The translations under genes were made by a program, and so were the position numbers. From Clostridia bacterium (GTDB lineage: Bacteria; Bacillota; Clostridia; UBA1212): a stretch of 64,000 bases of DNA. Positions 27,594-36,094 of this stretch are shown one piece after another. Below the pieces are notes generated by a model, which was not told where the DNA came from, did not search any database, and saw only the letters and a program-made list of their open reading frames with translations. The DNA lies in the NCBI GenBank assembly GCA_017461545.1, contig JAFTXP010000003.1, forward strand, positions 62,001 to 126,000. The letters run 5' to 3'. Numbering within the stretch: position 1 is the stretch's first letter; each line of letters starts with the position of its first letter.

Positions 27594-27960
27594 TTCGAAG
27601 GAGTAGTGGAGAAATGTCCAAAATCCTAATGGATTTTTAAATTCTTTCCGAGTGAGTCTCTGCGTTCAGTTCGAAGGAGTAGCGGAGAAATGGCCAGAAT
27701 CCTAACGAATTTTTAAATTTTTTCCGAGGGAGTCTCTGCGTTCAGTTCGAAGGAGTAGCGGAGAAATGTCCAAAATCCTAATGGATTTTTAAATTCTTTC
27801 CGAGTGAGTCTCTGCGTTCAGTTCGAAGGAGTAGCGGAGAAATGTCCAAAATCCTAATGGATTTTTAAATTTTTTCCGAGGGAGTCTCTGCGTTCAGTTC
27901 GAAGGAGTAGCGGAGAAATGGCCAAAATCCTAACGAATTTTTAAAATTTTTCACAGGGGG
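27581..27960. repeat. 76-bp tandem repeat array (five units)
   Basis: The junction TCTCTGCG recurs at 27581, 27657, 27733, 27809 and 27885, exactly 76 bp apart. Units carry a central stem (AAAATCC/GGATTTT in the better copies) and come in two versions: GTCC...GAGTGAG and GGCC...GAGGGAG. The last unit decays into ACAGGGGG. No coding frame runs through. The array follows sipL and seems to be duplication of its terminator hairpin. Confidence 0.9.
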
Positions 27961-27994
27961 TTTTGGTTTCAGTGAGGGTTGGCAGCCTTGTAAT

Positions 27995-28106
27995 GTGGCG
28001 TAACATATATAAAAATGGCGAAATTGGACAATTTCTGTTGAGGCACATTGAATTTAGACTATGGAGGCAGACTTGCAAATGGCGTAACATATATAAAAAA
28101 TGGCGA
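27995..28106. repeat. Direct repeat pair in the gap before the pyrophosphatase-like gene
   Basis: TGGCGTAACATATATAAAAA-TGGCGA occurs at 27995-28021 and 28080-28106, 85 bp apart. The rest of 27961-28237 shows no convincing gene. Confidence 0.6.
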
Positions 28107-28237
28107 AAACGGATATTTTTGCTGCGATGCTTTAGATTTCATTTTGATTTCTGTGTAAGAAGAAAAAATTCACTTCACATACCGTATTGCTTGCGGTATA
28201 GTAACTATGAAAAATGACAAAGACAAAAGGCGAATGC

Positions 28238-28541
28238 ATGTTGAACGGTTCACTTGTAAATGTAATTATTGATCGTCCACTCGGAAGTTACCATCCCGAA
28301 CACCCTGACCTATACTACCCTGTCAATTACGGTTATATCGAGGGAACACTCACTGCGGACGGCGAAGAGGAGGACGCATATATTCTCGGCGTTGAGAAAC
28401 CGATTAGTGAATTTGTCGGCAGAGTGATTGCGGTAATACATAGACAGGATGACGTAGAGCAAAAATGGGTTGTTGCACCTGACGGCATTGTTTTACAATA
28501 GAAGAAATTCGTCAAAAGGTCATTTTCAGGAACAATATTTT
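28238..28541 (+). pseudogene. Inorganic-pyrophosphatase-like gene with two frameshifts
   Basis: The readable part (28238-28501, 87 residues) matches small clostridial pyrophosphatase-like proteins: IDRPLGSYHPEHPDLYYPVNYGYIEG and VIHRQDDVEQKWVVAPDG regions. The frame then ends at TAG (28499-28501). The expected continuation is present in other frames: EEIRQKV at 28501-28521 in the next frame and FQEQYF at 28524-28541 in the third. One missing T in the run near 28490-28494 and one missing base near 28521 would restore it. The ATG at 28238 gives the usual N terminus. It is probably inactive, or else an assembly error. Confidence 0.72.
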
Positions 28542-28598
28542 CAATCAAAAATCAGTCTGATTATAATAATTTTGAATAAAGGCACGGAGGAGATTACC

Positions 28599-29144
28599 AT
28601 GAAAATAATGATTGCATCGGATATACACGGATCGGCAGAGTATTGCAGACAGCTTATTGAAGCATACAAAAGAGAGGGCGCTGAGAAACTTGTTCTTTTA
28701 GGGGATATACTTTATCACGGGCCGAGAAATGATTTGCCGGAAGGTTATGCACCGAAGAAAGTGATATCGATGCTTAACGGTATAAAACAGGAGATATTGT
28801 GTGTGCGAGGAAACTGCGACACTGAGGTTGACCAGATGGTGCTCGAATTTCCGGTGCTTGCGGAATATGCGATTATGTATCACGAAAGCCGCATGTTATT
28901 TTTGACTCACGGACACAACTTAAACGAGAAAAATCCTCCGATGTTAAAGAAAGGCGATGTTTTGTTTAACGGACATACGCATGTTCCGTGCGTCAGAGAA
29001 CACGAAGAGTATACATATATAAATCCAGGTTCGGTTTCGATACCGAAAGAGAATTCACCGCACAGCTATATTGTGATGACAGACGGATTGATCGAATGGA
29101 AAGACCTTGAGGGAAATGTGTATAACAGCTACAGGCTCAGTTGA
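28599..29144 (+). CDS. yfcE: YfcE-type metallophosphoesterase
   Basis: A 181-residue phosphodiesterase of the YfcE/MJ0936 family that hydrolyses phosphodiester substrates with two metal ions. The motifs are in order: SDIHG (about 6-10), GDILYHGPR (about 37), RGNCD (about 71), THGH (about 107) and NGHTHVP (about 128), then NPGSVSIP. GGAGG lies eight bases before the ATG at 28599. The frame is open further upstream through the decayed pyrophosphatase-like sequence, but that is not part of the protein. Confidence 0.9.
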   Translation: MKIMIASDIHGSAEYCRQLIEAYKREGAEKLVLLGDILYHGPRNDLPEGYAPKKVISMLNGIKQEILCVRGNCDTEVDQMVLEFPVLAEYAIMYHESRMLFLTHGHNLNEKNPPMLKKGDVLFNGHTHVPCVREHEEYTYINPGSVSIPKENSPHSYIVMTDGLIEWKDLEGNVYNSYRLS

Positions 29145-29204
29145 TTTAAAATTCGGTAAAAAAGTCGACATAAAAATATAAGATTTGACCGAACGGTTTT
29201 ATCT

Positions 29205-29237
29205 GCAGGTACATAAAATAATGTACCTGCATTTTTT
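29205..29237 (+). terminator. Terminator of yfcE
   Basis: GCAGGTACAT (29205-29214) and ATGTACCTGC (29221-29230) form a perfect 10-bp stem followed by ATTTTTTT. Confidence 0.9.
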
Positions 29238-29302
29238 TGCATGAAATTACACAAAATAGAAGCAGAAATATAAAAAGAATGTTGTTTTTCGGGAGGATTA
29301 AA

Positions 29303-31912
29303 ATGAATAAAATCGTCGATTCGAAAGAGTCACTGCTCGCACTGATTGACAGAACGAGAGAGGCGCAAAAGAAATTTGCCGAATTTTCACAGGAACAGGT
29401 AGACATAATTTTTAAAGCTGCCGCAACTGCCGCGAATAAAGCCCGTATAGAGCTTGCAAAGATGGCGGCGGAGGAGACCGGCATGGGACTTCTTGAAGAT
29501 AAGGTAATAAAAAATCATTACGCAGCGGAATATATTTACAATGCTTACAGGCATACAAAGACGTGCGGAGTTATTTCGCATGACAAAACGTACGGAATCA
29601 AGACGATAGCAGAGCCTATAGGTCTCATTTCTGCGCTTATTCCTACGACAAACCCTACATCAACGGTTATTTTTAAAATATTGATTTGTTTGAAAACACG
29701 CAATGCAATAATAATAAGCCCTCATCCCAGGGCAAAGAACTGTACGGTTGCCGCCGCCCGTATCATGGCAGAGGCGGCGGCAGCGGCGGGCGCGCCGGAG
29801 GGAATTGTCGGGTGGATTGATGCGCCCGCCGTGGAGCTGACTGAAGTATTGATGAAAAAGTCAGATACAATACTTGCGACAGGCGGCCCCGGAATGGTAA
29901 AGGCCGCCTATTCGAGCGGAAAGCCGGCACTCGGAGTCGGTGCGGGAAACGTGCCGGCGGTGATAGATGAAAGTGCCGACATAGTAAATGCCGTAAATTC
30001 AATCATTCATTCAAAAGTATTTGACAACGGAATGATTTGCGCATCGGAGCAGGCCGTAATAGTGCCTGAAAAGATTTACGCTCCGGTAAAAAAAGAATTT
30101 GCACGGCGAGGTTGCTATTTCCTAAGTGAAGGCGAAAGAGATTTGATGCGAAAGACAATTCTTATCGAAGGGTCGCTTAATGCGAAGATTGTCGGTCAGA
30201 CCGCAGAGCATATTGCAGGTCTTGCAGGAATATCGGTGCCGGAGGGCACAAAGATTCTGATAGGCGAGGTTGAGTCGACCGGGATAGAGGAGGCTTTTGC
30301 GCACGAAAAGCTTTCGCCTGTACTTGCGATGTACAAAGTGAAGGATATTGATGAGGCGTTTGAAAAGGCGGAGCAGCTGATTGAGGGCGGAGGACTCGGT
30401 CATACATCATCTGTGTTCCTGAATGAAAAAGATGAAAACGCACGACAGCATCTGAAGAGATTTGAAGAAAAAATAAGAACATGCAGGATTTTGATAAATA
30501 CACCTGCGGCTCATGGCGGTATAGGCGATATTTATAACTTTAAGTTGCTTCCGTCGCTTACACTCGGCTGCGGCTCGTGGGGCGGCAACTCGGTATCGGA
30601 CAATGTGGGGGTGAAGAATTTGCTCAATATCAAAACTGTGGCTGAGAGGCGTGAAAATATGCTTTGGTTCAGATGCCCCGAAAAGATTTATATGAAACGC
30701 GGATGTACACCGGTGGCACTTGACGAGATCAAAGAGGAGCTTGGCAGGAAAAGAGTATTCATAGTGACAGATAATTTCCTATATTCAAACGGGTATGTTC
30801 AAACTGTGACAGACAAACTTGATGAGCTGGGAATCACTCATACGGTATTTTTCGATGTTGAGCCTGACCCGACGCTTGAATGCGTCAAACGCGGTGCCGC
30901 AAGAATGTCAGAGTTTAAGCCGGACTGCATTATTGCCTTCGGCGGAGGTTCTGCAATGGATGCTGCAAAGATTTGCTGGGTGCTCTACGAGCATCCGGAA
31001 GTGTCGTTTGACGATCTTGCAATGAGATTTATGGATATAAGAAAAAGAATCAATAAATTTCCGAGGATGGGCGGGAAAGCTTACTTTATAGCAATACCGA
31101 CTTCTGCCGGAACAGGCTCTGAGGTCACGCCGTTTGCCGTGATAACCGATGAAAAAACAGGGGTAAAATATCCGATAGCAGACTACGAGTTAATGCCTGA
31201 CATGGCAATCGTCGATGTAGACTTTCATATGTCTGCCCCAAAATCGCTTACGGCGGCCTCAGGTATTGACTCTGTGACACACGCTCTGGAGGCGTATGTG
31301 TCAATGCTTGCAACCGACTACACCGATAGCCTCGCGCTTTCAGCTTTAAAAATAATATTTGAATATCTGCCGAGAGCTTACGAAAACGGTGAAAACGACA
31401 TTATTGCGAGGGAAAAAATGGCAAATGCCGCAACGATGGCGGGAATGGCTTTCGCAAATTCTTTCCTGGGAATATGTCATTCAATGGCTCACAAGTTGGG
31501 AGCCGCATTCAACCTTCCTCACGGCGTCGCAAATGCGCTTATGATAAACGAAGTGATACGTTTCAACTCAAACGATGTTCCTGTGAGAATGGGAACATTT
31601 CCGCAGTACAGTTATCCGCACACGACAAGGCGCTATGCCGAGATTGCGGAGCACTTAGGTGTCAAAGGAAAAAATGACGGCGATAAAGTTGAAAAATTGA
31701 TTGAGCTTATCGATGAGCTGAAAGAAAAAATCGGAATCAAAAAGACAATAAAGGATTATGTCCCCGATGAAGAGCTTTTCATGAGCAAACTTGATAAAAT
31801 AGCTGAGCAGGCATTTGATGACCAGTGTACAGGCGCAAATCCCCGATATCCGCTAATGTCGGAGATTAAACAAATGTATATTAATGCATATCAAGGCAGA
31901 AAAACTACTTGA
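29303..31912 (+). CDS. adhE: Bifunctional aldehyde-alcohol dehydrogenase AdhE
   Basis: An 869-residue fusion that reduces acetyl-CoA to acetaldehyde and then ethanol with NADH, regenerating NAD during fermentation. Residues 1-~440 are the CoA-acylating aldehyde dehydrogenase, with the catalytic cysteine in NGMICASEQ (about 245). Residues ~455-869 are the iron-dependent alcohol dehydrogenase, with GGGSAMDAAK, the iron histidines in CHSMAHKLGAAFNLPHG and a later H. AdhE normally forms spirosomes. The ATG at 29303 has GGGAGG upstream. The hydrogenase gene follows 101 bases later on the same strand, linking two electron sinks. Confidence 0.95.
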   Translation: MNKIVDSKESLLALIDRTREAQKKFAEFSQEQVDIIFKAAATAANKARIELAKMAAEETGMGLLEDKVIKNHYAAEYIYNAYRHTKTCGVISHDKTYGIKTIAEPIGLISALIPTTNPTSTVIFKILICLKTRNAIIISPHPRAKNCTVAAARIMAEAAAAAGAPEGIVGWIDAPAVELTEVLMKKSDTILATGGPGMVKAAYSSGKPALGVGAGNVPAVIDESADIVNAVNSIIHSKVFDNGMICASEQAVIVPEKIYAPVKKEFARRGCYFLSEGERDLMRKTILIEGSLNAKIVGQTAEHIAGLAGISVPEGTKILIGEVESTGIEEAFAHEKLSPVLAMYKVKDIDEAFEKAEQLIEGGGLGHTSSVFLNEKDENARQHLKRFEEKIRTCRILINTPAAHGGIGDIYNFKLLPSLTLGCGSWGGNSVSDNVGVKNLLNIKTVAERRENMLWFRCPEKIYMKRGCTPVALDEIKEELGRKRVFIVTDNFLYSNGYVQTVTDKLDELGITHTVFFDVEPDPTLECVKRGAARMSEFKPDCIIAFGGGSAMDAAKICWVLYEHPEVSFDDLAMRFMDIRKRINKFPRMGGKAYFIAIPTSAGTGSEVTPFAVITDEKTGVKYPIADYELMPDMAIVDVDFHMSAPKSLTAASGIDSVTHALEAYVSMLATDYTDSLALSALKIIFEYLPRAYENGENDIIAREKMANAATMAGMAFANSFLGICHSMAHKLGAAFNLPHGVANALMINEVIRFNSNDVPVRMGTFPQYSYPHTTRRYAEIAEHLGVKGKNDGDKVEKLIELIDELKEKIGIKKTIKDYVPDEELFMSKLDKIAEQAFDDQCTGANPRYPLMSEIKQMYINAYQGRKTT

Positions 31913-31958
31913 TTTAAGGTGCGGAACAATGATAATGTATACAACAAAAGAAACAGTA

Positions 31959-31996
31959 TACTGCGGCAAAACGGCTTTAGCCGTTTTGCCGCAGTA
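31959..31996 (+). other. 17-bp perfect hairpin between adhE and the hydrogenase gene
   Basis: TACTGCGGCAAAACGGC (31959-31975) and its complement (31980-31996) enclose a TTTA loop. No T run follows, so it is not a textbook terminator. It ends 17 bases before the hydrogenase ATG and could stabilise or attenuate the transcript. Confidence 0.6.
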
Positions 31997-32013
31997 GCAA
32001 GAAAGGCTTTTGT

Positions 32014-33438
32014 ATGAGAAAATTCGATACCAAGGTACAACATCTTAAATATAAAGTATTGAGAGAGGTTGCCCGTCAGGAGTGGAATGATACTTTGACG
32101 GAGAATCTTCTGGATATACCGAAAATAATTGTTCCGGGCACTGAACCGACAATGCGTTGCTGTGTTTACAAGGAGAGGGCCATACTCTCAGAGCGTATTA
32201 AGCTTGCAATGGGCGGCGACAGATCAAACAGCAATGTTATAGAAGTAATAAATATCGCATGTGACGAATGTCCTGTGGGAGGCTATGAGGTCACAAGCGC
32301 CTGCCGAGGATGTCTTGCACACCGCTGCGAAGATGTATGTCCGAAGGATGCTTTTTCATTTGATGAAAATCATGTAGCGCATATTGATAAGTCTAAATGT
32401 ATAGAGTGCGGCTTGTGCGCAAAAGCCTGCCCGTTTTCTGCGATTGTTCACAGAATCCGTCCGTGTCAGAGTGCATGCAAGATAAATGCAATTTCCATAA
32501 ACGACGACTTTTCTGCAAAAATCGACAACGGTGCCTGTACCTCCTGCGGTGCTTGTGTTTATCAATGTCCTTTCGGCGCAATCTCGGACAAATCCTACAT
32601 ACTTGATTTGATAAGGATGCTAAAGGAAAGCTTCAAGGAGGGCAGCAAAACAGAAGTTTATGCGGTTGTTGCTCCGACGATTTCAAGTCAGTTTACATAC
32701 GCAAAGCTGGGTCAAGTCATTACAGGCCTTAAAGAACTTGGTTTTCACACTGTCATGGAGGCGGCTCTCGGCGCGGATATGGTTGCTCAGGCAGAGTCCA
32801 AAGAACTTGCCGAAAAGGGCTTTATTACAAGTTCCTGTTGTCCTGCTTTTGTAAGCTATATAGAAAAAGCTTTTCCGGATTTAACGCCTTACATTTCGCA
32901 TAACATGTCGCCTATGGCAACGGTTTCCAAATACATAAAAGCCCGCAACGAAAATGCAAAAGTGGTATTTATAGGTCCCTGTACGGCAAAGAAGATGGAG
33001 ATAAAAAAAGCTGATGTCAGTAAATATGTGGATATCGCAATAACCTTTGAAGAACTCCAGGCGCTTTTTGACAGCCGCGATATTGACATAACAACTCTCG
33101 AAGAGGGCGAACTCGACAACGCCTCATATTTCGGAAGAATTTTCGCGCGGTGCGGCGGTCTTTCGGAGGCCGTAGCAGAGGGTTTAAAGGAACAGGGATT
33201 TGATGACTTTGAACTAAAGCCTATTTCATGTGACGGAATTGAAGCCTGCCGCGTGGCACTCCTGAAAAAAAGTAAAAATTTGCTTGATGCAAACTTTATT
33301 GAGGGTATGGCATGTGTCGGCGGTTGTATAGGCGGCGCAGGGTGTCTGACCCACAGCCCCAAAAACAGAGTTCATGTGGAATTACACAGCAAGCAGTCAA
33401 AGGATAAAACCATTTCTTCTGCTATTGAAAAAATATAA
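32014..33438 (+). CDS. Monomeric [FeFe]-hydrogenase, group B-like
   Basis: A 474-residue hydrogenase expected to interconvert protons and H2. The N-terminal part has a cysteine-rich region and two 4Fe-4S motifs (CIECGLCAKACP and CTSCGACVYQCP). The H-cluster motifs are TSSCCPAF (L1, about 270), GPCTAKKME (L2, about 325) and GMACVGGCIGGAG (L3, about 430), so all cluster ligands are present. Ala-Phe after TSSCCP and the N-terminal layout resemble group B enzymes, whose physiological partner is unclear. AGAAAGG precedes the ATG. No maturase genes are in the window. Confidence 0.9.
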   Translation: MRKFDTKVQHLKYKVLREVARQEWNDTLTENLLDIPKIIVPGTEPTMRCCVYKERAILSERIKLAMGGDRSNSNVIEVINIACDECPVGGYEVTSACRGCLAHRCEDVCPKDAFSFDENHVAHIDKSKCIECGLCAKACPFSAIVHRIRPCQSACKINAISINDDFSAKIDNGACTSCGACVYQCPFGAISDKSYILDLIRMLKESFKEGSKTEVYAVVAPTISSQFTYAKLGQVITGLKELGFHTVMEAALGADMVAQAESKELAEKGFITSSCCPAFVSYIEKAFPDLTPYISHNMSPMATVSKYIKARNENAKVVFIGPCTAKKMEIKKADVSKYVDIAITFEELQALFDSRDIDITTLEEGELDNASYFGRIFARCGGLSEAVAEGLKEQGFDDFELKPISCDGIEACRVALLKKSKNLLDANFIEGMACVGGCIGGAGCLTHSPKNRVHVELHSKQSKDKTISSAIEKI

Positions 33439-33457
33439 AAATAAGGAATTATGTAGT

Positions 33458-33497
33458 ACACTGCGCAGCAGCCCCATCCGGGGCTGCTGCGCAGTGT
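33458..33497. terminator. 18-bp GC-rich hairpin between convergent genes
   Basis: ACACTGCGCAGCAGCCCC (33458-33475) pairs perfectly with 33480-33497 around ATCC. No clear T run is seen on either strand, so termination efficiency is uncertain. Confidence 0.65.
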
Positions 33498-33500
33498 CGT

Positions 33501-34373
33501 TTAGCCTACCGAGGTTGCCCTAGGCTGCAGAATATTCATTGTTGCCGTAGGTGCCGAAGTTGCAGTAGCTGAAGCTGTCGCAGTTGCTGTGGGCATTGTC
33601 GTTGTCGTTGATGATGCACCCGGTGTTTGCGTAGTTGTGTCGGCATCTGAGTTCTCAACATCAGCAGATGTTTCTTTTGGGAAAAGCAGAACGGGGTCAA
33701 TCTTTTTGCCGTTTTGTATAACTTCAAAGTGCAGATGTGTTCCTGTTTCGCTTTCACAGAAGATAGTATCACCGAGAGTTCCGAGGACTGATCCTGCGGT
33801 AACTTGTTTTCCAAGTGTTATGTCATTCATTGCCGCAATTCCGCAGTAAACTGTTTTTGTTCCGCTGCCGTTGTCTATAATAACAGTTGTTCCGTAAAGA
33901 GGATCTGTTTTAATATCACTGACTGTTCCCGTCATAGCGCATATAATATCCTCACCCTTTTTCCCTTCAATATCAATTGCGGGATGGACTTTCCATTCTT
34001 TCAATGTCTTGTTGTACACAAGTTTTTTGTCAGAGAATTCAACGAGGACTTTTCCGGATACCGGCTTCAATAAAGATAGCTTTTCTTCCGGCTGATTTGT
34101 CTCTGCAGGTGCGTTATCGTTTGGTTTAATCGGTTTTGAAACACTTGTGCTTCCTCCGTTTGCGGCACTTGACTGATTAGACGTAGATTGCGGCGCAGTT
34201 ACGGTCGGAACTGCGTTATATTCATCTGCAGATGCCTGCTCTGTATTTGAAAGTAATGTAGATGTATCGTCTTTTGAATTGTGCTCTAAGATTGCAATTC
34301 CGGCAATACATACTGCAAATACACATACAATCAATATTAAATAATAACCGTTTGATTTAAGAAATTTTTTCAT
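33501..34373 (-). CDS. spoIIQ: SpoIIQ-like membrane-anchored LytM/M23 protein
   Basis: A 290-residue protein with one N-terminal membrane segment (about 11-31), a Ser/Thr/Asn-rich linker and an M23 domain (~105-225). The zinc ligands are intact: HPAID (His and Asp) and THLHFEV (the H-x-H pair). A repetitive Thr/Ala/Pro-rich tail follows. In sporulation SpoIIQ is made in the forespore and joins SpoIIIAH to form the channel across the two membranes. In Bacillus the zinc site is degenerate, but clostridial forms keep it. GGAGG lies nine bases before the ATG at 34373. A sigma-F-like promoter supports the assignment. Confidence 0.82.
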   Translation of the reverse strand: MKKFLKSNGYYLILIVCVFAVCIAGIAILEHNSKDDTSTLLSNTEQASADEYNAVPTVTAPQSTSNQSSAANGGSTSVSKPIKPNDNAPAETNQPEEKLSLLKPVSGKVLVEFSDKKLVYNKTLKEWKVHPAIDIEGKKGEDIICAMTGTVSDIKTDPLYGTTVIIDNGSGTKTVYCGIAAMNDITLGKQVTAGSVLGTLGDTIFCESETGTHLHFEVIQNGKKIDPVLLFPKETSADVENSDADTTTQTPGASSTTTTMPTATATASATATSAPTATMNILQPRATSVG

Positions 34374-34393
34374 GTATATCAACCTCCGAAGTT

Positions 34394-34422
34394 AGTTTTG
34401 CCGTAAAATTCCATTGATATAC
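34394..34422 (-). promoter_or_regulatory. Sigma-F-like promoter of the spoIIQ-like gene
   Basis: Minus strand: GTATA (34422-34418), 15-bp spacer, GGCAAAACT (34402-34394), matching the forespore pattern GYATA and GGnnAnAnT. Confidence 0.62.
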
Positions 34423-34534
34423 ATAAAAATTAATCTTCTGACTTCAAGGTGTTTTATGTTGGTGGAAATTTTTGTGGATATGTGATATAACAGTTTTTGC
34501 AAATTTATAATTTGAATGAAACGGAGTGAACAGA

Positions 34535-34879
34535 TTGCACCCATCACAGTACATACCAATGATCATTATTTTTATTGTATTGTTTATTTTGAGACGCAAC
34601 CAAAAACTCGCCATAGTGAAAAAAATTGTTAAAAAAAGAAAGTTGGAGGATAAAACAAAAATGATTGAGCTTGCAAAAAAATTTATTGATAAAGAGTGCA
34701 TTATTTTAGCTTTTGACAGTGATCACCAGTTTGTTGGTACGATTAAAGAGGTCAGCAACGGTGCAGTTTTGATTGAGAAAGATGGTAATATCGAGGCAAT
34801 CAATTTGGACTTTGTCATCAAAATAAAAGAGTACCCCAGAAATAAAAAGGGGAAGAAAAAGTCTGTAGTGTTTGGTTGA
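34535..34879 (+). CDS. Small membrane-anchored protein with Sm-like C-terminal domain
   Basis: A 114-residue protein of unknown function. A hydrophobic N terminus (about 9-19) is followed by a basic stretch (RRNQK..KKIVKKRK) and a ~55-residue beta-rich region (CIILAFDSDHQFVGTIKEV then GAVLIEKDG-NIEAINLDFVIKI), which has the five-strand rhythm of an Sm/Hfq-like or SH3-like fold, ending in a lysine-rich tail. No ATG has a ribosome site. The TTG at 34535 with CGGAG eight bases upstream is the best start, so the start is uncertain. Confidence 0.65.
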   Translation: MHPSQYIPMIIIFIVLFILRRNQKLAIVKKIVKKRKLEDKTKMIELAKKFIDKECIILAFDSDHQFVGTIKEVSNGAVLIEKDGNIEAINLDFVIKIKEYPRNKKGKKKSVVFG

Positions 34880-34900
34880 TAAATTTCAGTATAATATGCG

Positions 34901-34928
34901 AAAAGGCTTGCCGCATGGCAAGCCTTTT
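34901..34928. terminator. Bidirectional terminator
   Basis: AAAAGGCTTGCC and GGCAAGCCTTTT (12-bp stem, GCAT loop) with T runs on both strands, between convergent genes. Confidence 0.9.
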
Positions 34929-34956
34929 TAATCATTTTTTCAAATTTTTATATATT

Positions 34957-36093
34957 TTACTTTCTCCAAACCATCTTATTTACTATGCCTGTGTAGCTCT
35001 GAATGATTTTGACAACCTTTGTACTGACGTTTTCGTCAACGTAATTAGGAACGGGAAGCCCTAAGTCACCGTTTTCAAACATGGAAACTGCGGTGTCAAC
35101 TGCCTGAAGCACGTGCTCAGTGCCGATTCCTCCCAAAATAAAGTTTCCTTTGTCAATCGCTTCCGGTCGTTCTGTGCTTGTGCGTATGCAAACTGCCGGG
35201 AAGGAATTAAAGTAAGATGCCTCCTCCGGAAGTGTTCCGCTGTCAGACACAACGCAGAATGCATTGAGCTGCAAATGGTTGTAGTCGGAGAATCCGAAAG
35301 GTTTGAGACTTCTTACGAGCGGATCGAACACAAAGTTTCTTTGCTCTATAAATTTGGCACTTCTGGGATGCGTGCTATATATGACAGGCATATTGTATTT
35401 TTGCGCCATGGCATTGACTGCATTCATCAGATCAAAGAAGTTCTTTTCGTTGTCGATGTTTTCTTCTCTGTGAGCTGACAAAAGAATATATTTGCGAGGC
35501 TCGAGACCGAGTTTTGTGAGAATGTCACTTGCTTCGATTTTTGCACGGTTTGCCGTCAAAACTTCAGCCATAGGTGAGCCTGTAACATAAGTTCTCTCTT
35601 TTGCGACTCCCTCGTGGTTAAGATATCTTCTGGCGTGCTCGCTGTAACAGAGGTTAACATCTGCGATGTGGTCAACGATTCTGCGGTTTGTCTCCTCGGG
35701 GAGATTTTCGTCAAAGCATCTGTTTCCGGCTTCCATATGGAAAATCGGAATTTTGAGTCTTTTGGCAGGGATAGCAGAAAGAGCGGAGTTTGTATCCCCG
35801 AGAATAAGTACCGCATCGGGTTTTACCTCTGCCATAAGCTCGTAGCTCTTTGCGATAATGTTTCCTATCGTTGCACCGAGGTGCTCACCGACTGCGTCGA
35901 GATAATAGTCCGGCTCACGGAGTCCTAAATCTTCGAAAAATATCTGATTGAGGGTGTAGTCCCAGTTTTGTCCGGTGTGAACGAGAATCTGGTCAAAATA
36001 TTTGTCGCATTTCTTTATAACTTCGGAAAGTCTGATTATCTCAGGTCTTGTACCGATTACAGTCATAAGTTTGAGTTTTTTCGTATCGCTCAT
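34957..36093 (-). CDS. capG: CapG/WbjD-like UDP-amino-sugar 2-epimerase
   Basis: A 378-residue non-hydrolysing UDP-N-acetylglucosamine 2-epimerase homologue. It begins with TVIGTRPEIIRLS, and HTGQNWDYTLNQIFFEDL, GDTNSAL, HMEAGNRCFDENLPEETNR and SDSGTLPEEA follow in order. The last features and the neighbouring capF suggest the WbjD/CapG subtype, which forms UDP-N-acetyl-L-fucosamine for surface polysaccharide. The ATG at 36093 has GGAGG eight bases upstream, located inside the end of capF, whose stop ends two bases before it, so translation is coupled. A simple WecB role cannot be ruled out. Confidence 0.82.
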   Translation of the reverse strand: MSDTKKLKLMTVIGTRPEIIRLSEVIKKCDKYFDQILVHTGQNWDYTLNQIFFEDLGLREPDYYLDAVGEHLGATIGNIIAKSYELMAEVKPDAVLILGDTNSALSAIPAKRLKIPIFHMEAGNRCFDENLPEETNRRIVDHIADVNLCYSEHARRYLNHEGVAKERTYVTGSPMAEVLTANRAKIEASDILTKLGLEPRKYILLSAHREENIDNEKNFFDLMNAVNAMAQKYNMPVIYSTHPRSAKFIEQRNFVFDPLVRSLKPFGFSDYNHLQLNAFCVVSDSGTLPEEASYFNSFPAVCIRTSTERPEAIDKGNFILGGIGTEHVLQAVDTAVSMFENGDLGLPVPNYVDENVSTKVVKIIQSYTGIVNKMVWRK

Positions 36094-36094
36094 A

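Noticed and set aside
27581-27960. 76-bp array as a CRISPR array
   Set aside because: The units are contiguous, near-identical over their full length and lack unique spacers. No cas genes are nearby.
27963-28217. 84-codon frame over the direct repeats
   Set aside because: Created by the repeated TGGCGTAACATATA unit, with no ribosome site or family pattern.
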